Of a DNA stretch of 16,543 nucleotides, positions 7,314-14,150 are shown piece by piece (positions within the stretch are counted from its first letter, which is position 1; every line of letters begins with the position of its first letter). A program made the translations under genes and the position numbers. The DNA is from Comamonadaceae bacterium (GTDB taxonomy: Bacteria; Pseudomonadota; Gammaproteobacteria; Burkholderiales; Burkholderiaceae_C): the NCBI GenBank assembly GCA_947372005.1, contig CANBRV010000022.1:1-16543 (forward strand), read 5' to 3'. The notes under the pieces were generated by a model. It worked only from the letters and a program-made list of their open reading frames with translations, was not told the origin of the DNA and made no database searches.

Positions 7314-10274
7314 TTATTGACAAGCTTCGCAGCCTGGATCATCGATCGCACAAAACTTAATATCGGTTGCAGGGGATGGTGCCAACTCTGCTTGCGACGC
7401 AAGCGCTGCCGCCATCAACGCAGATGGCGCGTTTGCCGTAGCCGCCTTATTTAGCGAGGCCTGCAAAGCCATGCTTGAATCTGAAGAACCGGAACTCACA
7501 GCGTTCATTTGACCTGCGCGACCTGTCGATTTTTCTGCATGTGTCGCGCCAACCGTGCGCAAATAGTAGGTCGTCTTCAGACCACGAATCCACGCCAGCT
7601 TGTAGGTGTCATCTAATTTTTTACCTGATGCACCGGCCATATAAATATTAAGTGACTGCGCTTGATCAATCCATTTTTGACGACGCGATCCCGCCTCAAT
7701 CAACCACTTCGGCTCGACTTCAAACGCTGTGGCATACAGCGCTTTCAAATCAGCGGGCACGCGATCGATAGGGCGCAGTGATCCATCAAAGTGCTTCAAG
7801 TCCATAACCATCACATCATCCCAAAGCCCAAGGCGCTTGAGGTCGCGCACCAAATAGCTATTGATGATGGTGAACTCACCCGACAAATTGGATTTGACAG
7901 ATAAGTTACCAAAGCTAGGCTCAATAGATGCATCCACGCCAATGATGTTAGAGATCGTTGCCGTTGGTGCAATCGCAACACAATTAGAGTTGCGCATACC
8001 GTGCTCGGCAATCTTGGCACGTAGTGAGGCCCAGTCCATTTTGCTAGAGCGGTCAACTTCTAGGTAATGTGCGCCACGCTCTTTCGCCAGCATATCTAAA
8101 CTGTCGATTGGCAGAATGCCGCGATCCCAGAGCGAGCCCTTATAACTTGCATAACGACCGCGCTCCTTAGCCAGATCACTCGACGCGCTGTAGGCGTAAT
8201 AGCAAATTGCCTCCATGGATTCATCCGCAAACTGCACTGCATCATCAGAGGCATAAGACATACGCATTTCATACAAGCTGTCTTGAAAACCCATTAAACC
8301 CATGCCAACAGGGCGATGACGCATATTAGAATCACGTGCTTTTTTGACAGCGTAGTAATTGATGTCAATCACGTTATCCAGCATACGCATGGCTGTGCCA
8401 ATCGTGCGCTTCAGCTTGTCGTGATCCAGTGTTTTCGTACCGTCTGCATTGGTCTTAATGTGCTGCACTAGATTCACCGACCCTAAATTACAAACAGCCG
8501 TCTCAGTGTCGCTGGTATTGAGCGTGATCTCTGTACACAAATTGCTTGAGTGCACCACACCCATGTGCTGTTGTGGCGAGCGAATGTTGCTTGGATCCTT
8601 AAACGTAATCCAGGGATGGCCTGTTTCAAATAACATGGTCAGCATCTTGCGCCACATATCGGTTGCTTGCAATGTCCGGCTTGGACTAATTTGGCCCGCT
8701 GCCGCTTTGGCTTCGTATTGAACATACGACTGCTCAAAATCCATACCGTACTTATCGTGCAAATCTGGCGCGTCGCTTGGAGAGAAGAGCGTCCACGTGC
8801 CTTTTTCCATCACACGTTTCATAAATAAATCAGGAATCCAATTGGCAGTATTCATGTCATGCGTACGGCGGCGATCATCGCCCGTATTTTTGCGCAACTC
8901 CAAAAACTCCTCCACATCCAAATGCCACGACTCAAGATAAGTGCAGACCGCGCCCTTGCGCTTACCACCTTGATTCACAGCCACAGCTGTATCGTTTACC
9001 ACCTTGAGGAATGGCACCACACCTTGGCTCTCGCCATTAGTCCCTTTAATGTGCGAGCCAAGCGCACGCACACGCGTCCAATCATTACCAAGACCACCAG
9101 CAAACTTGGATAAAAGCGCATTTTCTTTAATGAGCTCATAAATTCCATCTAAATCATCTGGCACGGTGCTGAGATAGCAGCTAGAGAGTTGCGAGCGCTG
9201 CGTGCCACTATTAAATAACGTTGGTGTGCTTGACATGAAATTGAATGTCGAAAGCACCTCGTAGAACTCAATCGCACGAGTTTCACGGTCAATTTCGTTG
9301 AGCGACAAACCCATGGCCACACGCATAAAAAATGCTTGCGGCATCTCGATGCGTGTTTTGCGCACATGTAAAAAATAACGGTCATACAAGGTTTGTAAGC
9401 CGAGATAGTCAAAACGCATATCGCGCTCGGGCTTCAATGCCGCACCCAATTTTTGCAAATCAAAATGCATCATCCGCTCATCTAACAAGTCATTGTCAAC
9501 ACCACGCTTAATAAATTCAGGGAAATATGCAGGATAGCGCTCAGACATAGCAGATTGGAGCACCTCGCCGCCCAAAATCTCTTTGCGCATCGTGTGCAAC
9601 AACAAACGCGAAGTGACGTAGGTGTAGTCAGGCTCTTTTTCAATCAACGTACGTGCGGCCATGATGGCCGCTTTATAGACCTCATCAATAGGCATACCGT
9701 CGTAAAGATTGCGCAAGGTAGAAGCCAAAATCGGATCAGGTTTCACATCAGCGCTTAAGTCTTCGCACGAAGTGTTAATCAGAGTAGTCAAACCATCTAA
9801 GTCAAGCGCCACACGTTCGCCGTTGTCTGTCACAAACATCGTTGGCTCTTGCACAGCTGGTGCCGCTTCTTTTTTTGCAGCGCGCTCTTGTGTGCGTTTT
9901 TCGCGGTACAGCACATAGCTACGTGCAATTTCATGATGCCCACCACGCATCAAGCCCAATTCGACCTGGTCTTGAATGTCTTCAATGTGGAAAGTCCCGC
10001 CGCCTGGGCGTGAGCGCATCAATGCTTTGATGATGTTCTCAGTAAGCGCATCCACCGTCTCGCGCACGCTAGCAGATGCTGCGCCTTGTGTGCCGTGCAC
10101 GGCCAAAAACGCTTTCATCATGGCGATCGCAATCTTGCTCGGCTCGAACGGAACGACCGATCCATTGCGACGCAAAATTTGATAACCAGACCACGCTGCA
10201 GAGCGTGTGGTTTGTCCACCCGAATCGCTATCGGATGGGTTAGGTGCATAAGCTTGTAAGGTGTGACTTGTCAT
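7314..10274 (-). CDS. nrdA: Class Ia ribonucleoside-diphosphate reductase, alpha (catalytic) subunit
   Basis: The 986-residue subunit reduces ribonucleoside diphosphates to deoxy forms with NrdB. An N-terminal ATP-cone (about 31-125, starting YQILRRNGSVVPFEPSKI) gives dATP/ATP activity control. A second, degenerate cone-like segment spans about 146-232, as in the two-cone NrdA of Pseudomonas aeruginosa, which explains the greater length than the E. coli protein (about 760). Active-site residues are visible: C366 in QLSSCYLS; N578, C580 and E582 in SNLCTEITL; C595 in TAVCNLGS. The radical-transfer tyrosines are Y903-Y904 in KTTYYLRT. The C-terminal reducing pair is C982/C985 in GCEACQ, a CxxC spacing rather than the wider spacing of E. 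coli. ATG 10274 lacks a good Shine-Dalgarno sequence, but the next Met lies inside the cone. Two NrdR-like boxes lie upstream. Confidence 0.98.
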   Translation of the reverse strand: MTSHTLQAYAPNPSDSDSGGQTTRSAAWSGYQILRRNGSVVPFEPSKIAIAMMKAFLAVHGTQGAASASVRETVDALTENIIKALMRSRPGGGTFHIEDIQDQVELGLMRGGHHEIARSYVLYREKRTQERAAKKEAAPAVQEPTMFVTDNGERVALDLDGLTTLINTSCEDLSADVKPDPILASTLRNLYDGMPIDEVYKAAIMAARTLIEKEPDYTYVTSRLLLHTMRKEILGGEVLQSAMSERYPAYFPEFIKRGVDNDLLDERMMHFDLQKLGAALKPERDMRFDYLGLQTLYDRYFLHVRKTRIEMPQAFFMRVAMGLSLNEIDRETRAIEFYEVLSTFNFMSSTPTLFNSGTQRSQLSSCYLSTVPDDLDGIYELIKENALLSKFAGGLGNDWTRVRALGSHIKGTNGESQGVVPFLKVVNDTAVAVNQGGKRKGAVCTYLESWHLDVEEFLELRKNTGDDRRRTHDMNTANWIPDLFMKRVMEKGTWTLFSPSDAPDLHDKYGMDFEQSYVQYEAKAAAGQISPSRTLQATDMWRKMLTMLFETGHPWITFKDPSNIRSPQQHMGVVHSSNLCTEITLNTSDTETAVCNLGSVNLVQHIKTNADGTKTLDHDKLKRTIGTAMRMLDNVIDINYYAVKKARDSNMRHRPVGMGLMGFQDSLYEMRMSYASDDAVQFADESMEAICYYAYSASSDLAKERGRYASYKGSLWDRGILPIDSLDMLAKERGAHYLEVDRSSKMDWASLRAKIAEHGMRNSNCVAIAPTATISNIIGVDASIEPSFGNLSVKSNLSGEFTIINSYLVRDLKRLGLWDDVMVMDLKHFDGSLRPIDRVPADLKALYATAFEVEPKWLIEAGSRRQKWIDQAQSLNIYMAGASGKKLDDTYKLAWIRGLKTTYYLRTVGATHAEKSTGRAGQMNAVSSGSSDSSMALQASLNKAATANAPSALMAAALASQAELAPSPATDIKFCAIDDPGCEACQ

Positions 10275-10295
10275 GGTAAGTAATTATTGAAGCAG

Positions 10296-10311
10296 ACACT
10301 AGATCTAGGGG
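10296..10311. promoter_or_regulatory. NrdR-like box 1, proximal to nrdA
   Basis: The 16-mer ACACTAGATCTAGGGG matches 12 of 16 positions of the NrdR-box consensus acaCwAtATaTwGtgt as I recall it, and contains a perfect CTAGATCTAG palindrome. It lies 22 bases before the nrdA start codon and would overlap the predicted transcription start. NrdR represses ribonucleotide reductase genes in response to the ATP/dATP balance. Confidence 0.72.
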
Positions 10312-10340
10312 AATATACGCGTTTTTTACGCTTTAAACAC
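10312..10340 (-). promoter_or_regulatory. Possible nrdA promoter between the NrdR-like boxes
   Basis: On the complement, TATATT (10317-10312) is a good -10 hexamer. Seventeen bases upstream, a weak -35-like GTGTTT (10340-10335) overlaps box 2. The -10 abuts box 1, so binding at either box would block RNA polymerase. Another candidate uses TTGGAT further upstream with a TTAAAG-like -10, so the exact promoter is uncertain. Confidence 0.4.
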
Positions 10341-10352
10341 TACCCCTAGTGT
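10337..10352. promoter_or_regulatory. NrdR-like box 2, distal to nrdA
   Basis: The 16-mer ACACTACCCCTAGTGT has perfect six-base palindromic arms (ACACTA / TAGTGT) around CCCC and matches 12 of 16 consensus positions. Its start is 41 bp from that of box 1, about four helical turns, so both boxes face the same side of DNA, as expected for cooperative NrdR binding. Confidence 0.74.
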
Positions 10353-10394
10353 AATCCAACCTCGGGACTTACCCTAGCTTTATTTCTAAAATAA

Positions 10395-10961
10395 TTAACC
10401 AAACGCACGCTTTAAGCGAGCCCAATCAAAGCCTGAACCTGGGTCATCTTTGCGGCAAGGCGCGATGTGTTCATGGCCTACAAAATCAATCTCTTTGAAG
10501 ACGTGGCTTAGCGCCGCATTTAAGCTAGAAAGGCTTTCGTATTGGGCATCGGTAAACGTCTCGCCGGGGACGCCTTCTAACTCAATACCCACTGAAAAAT
10601 CATTGCAATTATTTTTGATCACGCCCTGCTTGTTGGTGTAACTCGATTGCCCCGCATGCCACGCTCGGTCATAACAGCTCACAAATTGCCAAAGTGCACC
10701 TGTACGCTCAATTAAAAAGTGCGCCGATACTTTTTGATCACGAATCGTCTCAAAGTAAGGATGTGCATCCCAGTCCAGCGTATTGGTAAACAGTTGTTGC
10801 ACGTAGCCGCCGCCATAGTCCGCTTCGCAAGCAGCGGGCGGCAAACTAATGGAATGAATGACAATCAAATCGACCACGGCATTCGCAGGGCGAGGGCCAA
10901 AGTTAGGGGAGTCTAAACGCCGAGCAAAACGATACCAACCTTGATCCCACAAAGTATCCAT
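10395..10961 (-). CDS. ampD: 1,6-anhydro-N-acetylmuramyl-L-alanine amidase
   Basis: The 188-residue cytoplasmic zinc amidase cleaves the stem peptide from anhydromuropeptides during peptidoglycan recycling. In many Gram-negatives its activity sets the level of AmpR-controlled beta-lactamase inducers; no ampC or ampR is visible here. The zinc ligands of the Amidase_2 fold are H36 (VIHSIS), H163 (GHEHIAP) and D173 (KDDPG). The conserved acidic residue of GIELEG is at E127 or nearby. The N-terminal segment RLDSPNFGPRP matches the family pattern. The start ATG directly follows the stop of the upstream PP0621-type gene (TAA-ATG), so translation is likely coupled. The gene ends 120 bases before the nrdA start. 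Confidence 0.96.
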   Translation of the reverse strand: MDTLWDQGWYRFARRLDSPNFGPRPANAVVDLIVIHSISLPPAACEADYGGGYVQQLFTNTLDWDAHPYFETIRDQKVSAHFLIERTGALWQFVSCYDRAWHAGQSSYTNKQGVIKNNCNDFSVGIELEGVPGETFTDAQYESLSSLNAALSHVFKEIDFVGHEHIAPCRKDDPGSGFDWARLKRAFG

Positions 10962-11192
10962 TTAAGGCTCGGCTTTGAGACGATGCGCCGACGAACAATA
11001 ACTACCGTGCTTCCCCTGCACGGCCTCGGCTGTCGGAATATGCACCGCGCACCAGCGACAAGGCTGCATGTCGATCACCTTAGCGCGTTGCTCCGTTGCT
11101 TTACGCTCTTTAGCCGCCACCTTTCGATTGCTGCGCCAAATAAAAATAGCAGCTACCAAGATAACCAGGATCAGTACGTATTTAGACACCAT
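10962..11192 (-). CDS. PP0621-family small membrane protein with a C-terminal metal-binding motif
   Basis: The 76-residue protein has one N-terminal transmembrane helix (about residues 4-20), a basic stretch (RKVAAKERKATEQRAK), and a C-terminal zinc-finger-like pattern C45-x2-C48 ... C66-x3-H70 (MQPCRWCAVHIPTAEA ... YCSSAH). This layout matches the PP0621 family, which commonly sits between the CcsA-like gene and ampD in Betaproteobacteria. The function is unknown. A Shine-Dalgarno GAGG lies six bases before ATG 11192. It is 13 bases downstream of the CcsA-like gene and abuts ampD, so the three are probably one transcript. Confidence 0.85.
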   Translation of the reverse strand: MVSKYVLILVILVAAIFIWRSNRKVAAKERKATEQRAKVIDMQPCRWCAVHIPTAEAVQGKHGSYCSSAHRLKAEP

Positions 11193-11205
11193 GTTAGGCC
11201 TCGCG

Positions 11206-11736
11206 CTACGCCGCGCCTCGCTTCAGGATAATTTGCAACACAAAGTGCGTACCCACATAAGCCAAAAGCAAAAACACACTACCGAAATGCACCATGCGCA
11301 CCGCCTTCGCACCGCGCCACCCTAAGCAAATACGTCCCGCGAGAAGCACCGCAAAGCAAAGCCACGCCAGCCCTGCAAAAATCGTTTTATGCTGGAGTTT
11401 GAATAAAAATTCAGCGCCGCCCGCTAGCGAGCCACATATCAAACTAAAGCTGAGTAGCGCAAAGCCCGCGTACACGCAGACAAACATCCAGCGCTCTAAA
11501 GTAAGAAGAGGTATGCGAGGTGGCATAGCTCGATTCGTTTTTAAGCTCTGTTCACTTCGCGTAAAAAGCCAAGCGCAGACCACGGCTGCACCAAACAACG
11601 CGTAAGCTGCAATCGCGCTGGCAATGTGCGCCAAGAGCCAAGGTGAGTCAGCGGCCATGCCAAGATGGGCAAGCGCCAGTCCGAGGCCAGCAGCAAAGAG
11701 AGCGATCAGTAGAATGCTTAGCAAAATCATGCTCAC
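11206..11736 (-). CDS. CcsA/YpjD-like cytochrome c assembly family membrane protein, N-terminally short
   Basis: The predicted 176-residue protein has about five transmembrane helices (near 3-25, 33-58, 84-104, 116-137 and 147-172). The second half carries features of the CcsA/HemX/YpjD family: LLAHIASAIAAYALF (H37), LTLERWMF, FKLQHKTIFAGLAWL (H116), GWRGAKAVR and LLLAYVGTHFVL (H164). Family members in Betaproteobacteria usually have about 260-280 residues, so roughly 90 N-terminal residues (two to three helices) are missing. A stop (TAA, 11742-11740) lies in frame two codons upstream, so no longer start is possible. The start is GTG 11736, or ATG 11730 two codons later. Its role in haem or cytochrome c handling is inferred from the family only. 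It may be a functional short form or a decaying gene. Confidence 0.75.
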   Translation of the reverse strand: MSMILLSILLIALFAAGLGLALAHLGMAADSPWLLAHIASAIAAYALFGAAVVCAWLFTRSEQSLKTNRAMPPRIPLLTLERWMFVCVYAGFALLSFSLICGSLAGGAEFLFKLQHKTIFAGLAWLCFAVLLAGRICLGWRGAKAVRMVHFGSVFLLLAYVGTHFVLQIILKRGAA

Positions 11737-11767
11737 AGTTTAGTTTAAAAATATCCTCACGTCCTCT

Positions 11768-13171
11768 ATGGCCTCCCTACTTTCTGACAAACTCTCCGCC
11801 CTCACGAAACGCTTGCGCGGTGAAGCACGTATTACCGAATCCAACGTTGCAGACATGCTGCGTGAAGTGCGCATGGCGCTATTAGAGGCCGACGTCGCTC
11901 TACCCGTGGTACGCGACTTTGTAGCGCGCATCAAAGAAAAAGCGCTAGGGCAAGAAGTCGTCGGCTCCCTCACCCCAGGTCAAGCCTTGGTGGGCGTGGT
12001 CAACCAAGAGTTGATTGCGACGATGGGGCTCGGCATAGCAGACATCAACTTGCACGCGCAACCACCCGCTGTGATTTTGATGGCGGGCTTGCAGGGCGCA
12101 GGTAAAACCACCACCACCGCCAAGCTGGCGAAGCACTTAATTGAGAAGCGCAAAAAGAAAGTGCTCACTGTCAGCGGCGACGTGTATCGCCCTGCCGCCA
12201 TCGAGCAATTGAAAACCGTCACTGCACAAGCAGGTGCCGAGTGGTTCCCATCCGATCCTTCGCAAAAGCCCGTGGATATTGCCCTAGCGGCCATTGACTA
12301 CGCGAAAAAACATTACTTCGATGTGCTCTTGATTGACACCGCAGGTCGCACGGGTGTGGACGAGCAGTTGATGAACGAAATCCGCGCGCTGCACAAAGCC
12401 GCCAATCCTGTCGAGACACTTTTTGTTGTCGATGCGATGCAAGGTCAAGATGCCGCGAACGTGGCCAAAGCCTTTGGCGATGCGCTGCCACTCACCGGCA
12501 TCATCCTCACCAAAACGGACGGCGACTCACGCGGCGGCGCGGCGCTATCGGTGCGGCAGATTACGGGCGTGCCGATCAAGTTTGCGGGCGTCAGCGAAAA
12601 AATTGACGGCTTAGAAGTCTTTGATGCCGAGCGCTTTGCAGGACGCATCCTTGGCATGGGCGACATCGTGGCGCTGGTCGAGCAAATCACCAGCGGCGTG
12701 GACGTAGCGGCAGCGCAAAAAATGGCCGCCAAAATGAAGAGCGGTGCGAATTTTGACCTTGAGGACTTCCTCGGTCAAATCCAGCAAATGCGCTCGATGG
12801 GCGGCCTGCAAAGCATCATGGACAAACTGCCTGGGCAAATGGCGGCAAAGGCCAAGGGGCAAGACTTAGACAAAGCCGACCGCGACATTCTCAAGAAGCA
12901 AGGCATCATCCACAGCATGACGCTGCAAGAGCGGCGCAAACCCGAGATCATCAAAGCCACACGCAAAAGACGAATAGCCGCAGGAGCTGGTGTGCAGGTT
13001 CAAGAAGTCAACCGCATGCTAAACGAGTTCGAACAAATGCAAACCATGATGAAAAAGATGAAGGGCTCAGGCATGATGAAGATGATGCAAAAGATGGGCG
13101 GCATGGGCAAAGGCGGTATGCCCGCAGGAATGCCAAGCATGGGCGGAATGAAGTTTCCTGGGATGCGTTAA
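11768..13171 (+). CDS. ffh: Signal recognition particle protein (SRP54 homologue, GTPase)
   Basis: The 467-residue Ffh binds 4.5S RNA and signal sequences of nascent membrane proteins and delivers ribosomes to FtsY. The N domain (about 1-95) has the conserved LREVRMALLEADVALPVV. The G domain contains GLQGAGKTTTTAKLA (107-121), RPAAIEQL (141-148), DTAGR (190-194), and TKTDGD (248-253). The M domain (about 325-430) has SMTLQERRKPEII and the RNA-binding helix-turn-helix RKRRIAAGAGVQVQEVNRML, and ends in a methionine- and glycine-rich tail. The usual GSR...GSG/GCG serine/cysteine positions here are ATR and GAG. ATG 11768 has no evident Shine-Dalgarno sequence, and only 31 bases separate it from the divergent CcsA-like gene. 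Confidence 0.98.
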   Translation: MASLLSDKLSALTKRLRGEARITESNVADMLREVRMALLEADVALPVVRDFVARIKEKALGQEVVGSLTPGQALVGVVNQELIATMGLGIADINLHAQPPAVILMAGLQGAGKTTTTAKLAKHLIEKRKKKVLTVSGDVYRPAAIEQLKTVTAQAGAEWFPSDPSQKPVDIALAAIDYAKKHYFDVLLIDTAGRTGVDEQLMNEIRALHKAANPVETLFVVDAMQGQDAANVAKAFGDALPLTGIILTKTDGDSRGGAALSVRQITGVPIKFAGVSEKIDGLEVFDAERFAGRILGMGDIVALVEQITSGVDVAAAQKMAAKMKSGANFDLEDFLGQIQQMRSMGGLQSIMDKLPGQMAAKAKGQDLDKADRDILKKQGIIHSMTLQERRKPEIIKATRKRRIAAGAGVQVQEVNRMLNEFEQMQTMMKKMKGSGMMKMMQKMGGMGKGGMPAGMPSMGGMKFPGMR

Positions 13172-13178
13172 ATCGCCA

Positions 13179-13562
13179 TCACTCCCGCTCAATCAACTCA
13201 ATCTTGTAGCCATCAGGATCAGCCACGAACGCGATCATGGTGGTTCCGCCTTTCACGGGGCCTGGCTCCCTGGTGATGTTGCCGCCAGCAGCACGAATTG
13301 CGTCGCAGGTTTTTACGATGTCTTCCACGCCCAGTGCGATATGACCGTAGGCCGTGCCTAGCTCATAGCTCTCTACGCCGTAGTTGTAGGTGAGCTCAAT
13401 CTCAGCATGATCAGGATTGGTGCCATAACCCACAAACGCCAGCGAATACTTTTGCTCGGGTCTATCGGTGGTGCGCAAGAGCTTCATGCCGAGCAGCTCG
13501 GTATAAAACTTAATCGAGCGCTCTAGGTTGCCAACGCGCAGCATGGTATGGAGTAATCGCAT
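13179..13562 (-). CDS. gloA: Lactoylglutathione lyase (glyoxalase I)
   Basis: The 127-residue enzyme isomerises the hemithioacetal of methylglyoxal and glutathione to S-lactoylglutathione. The metal ligands H5, E56, H74 and E122 fall at exactly the positions known for the E. coli nickel-dependent enzyme, and flanking motifs (LLHTMLRVGNLERSIKFY, HAEIELTYN, YGHIALGVEDI, DPDGYKIELIE) agree. The short form without the extra loops of zinc-type enzymes suggests a Ni/Co-type glyoxalase I (inference). A Shine-Dalgarno AAGGA precedes ATG 13562. It converges on ffh with only seven bases between stop codons and no terminator hairpin there. It follows the thioesterase gene by 18 bases and is probably cotranscribed with it. 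Confidence 0.97.
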   Translation of the reverse strand: MRLLHTMLRVGNLERSIKFYTELLGMKLLRTTDRPEQKYSLAFVGYGTNPDHAEIELTYNYGVESYELGTAYGHIALGVEDIVKTCDAIRAAGGNITREPGPVKGGTTMIAFVADPDGYKIELIERE

Positions 13563-13580
13563 GATGAGTCCTTAAAAAAT

Positions 13581-14114
13581 TTAACCCTTCGGCATATCAA
13601 ACAAAAAGCACGTCGTCGTGCCGTGCGCATAGATTTTTCCATCGGCATCCACGATGCGACCTTCGGCGGTTGCCATCTGACGCCCCGCATGCACGACCTT
13701 ACCAATCGTGCGATAGACCCCACCCACCTTAGCACCGCGCACAATGTTGACGCTGTACTCTGCCGTCGTAAAGCCGCGCCCTGCTGGAACAATCGTATGC
13801 ACTGCGCAGCCCATCGCAGAGTCCAAGAGTGTGCCGTACCAGCCGCCATGCACCGTACCCATGGGGTTTAAAAAATTAGCTTGCGGAGAACCCTGAAAAA
13901 CGATTTCACCCAGATCTACCGTAACGGGCGAATAGTCGAGCGTTCTTCCTACGCTGGCGTAGGGCAGCTTACCTAACAAAATCTCTTTAAAAATTTCTAG
14001 TCCACTCAAATGCGCCACTTGCTCGCGCGTAGCCACGCCTGCGGTTGCGCCACCTGCCAACATCTGCGCTTTAACCGCCTCCGCCTCAGCTATCCAATCT
14101 TGCGTTGTTGCCAT
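13581..14114 (-). CDS. PaaI-type hotdog-fold acyl-CoA thioesterase
   Basis: The 177-residue cytoplasmic protein shows the hotdog-fold core of the PaaI/4HBT superfamily: NPMGTVHGGWYGTLLDSAMG (83-102), including the HGG turn and D98, then TAEYSVNIVR (117-126). Such enzymes hydrolyse acyl- or aryl-CoA thioesters, but the substrate cannot be inferred. About 50 residues precede the core, a common extension. The start was set at ATG 14114 because AGAGG lies about seven bases upstream. A longer frame reaching 14252 would overlap the glnE start on the other strand and adds a Cys/Arg-rich segment with no family support. It is divergent from glnE across 36 bases and lies 18 bases upstream of gloA. Confidence 0.88.
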   Translation of the reverse strand: MATTQDWIAEAEAVKAQMLAGGATAGVATREQVAHLSGLEIFKEILLGKLPYASVGRTLDYSPVTVDLGEIVFQGSPQANFLNPMGTVHGGWYGTLLDSAMGCAVHTIVPAGRGFTTAEYSVNIVRGAKVGGVYRTIGKVVHAGRQMATAEGRIVDADGKIYAHGTTTCFLFDMPKG

Positions 14115-14150
14115 ATCATTACCTCTTTTAAACTGATTAGGGCAATCATT

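Noticed and set aside
10375..10396. TTATTT-CTA-AAATAA inverted repeat between ampD and nrdA as a possible terminator
   Set aside because: A six-base A/T-only stem is too weak for termination. It is more likely AT-rich promoter-flanking sequence.
13172..13178. Search for a terminator between the convergent ffh and gloA stops
   Set aside because: Only seven bases separate the stops, and no hairpin with a T-run is visible there. Terminators, if any, lie inside the opposing genes.
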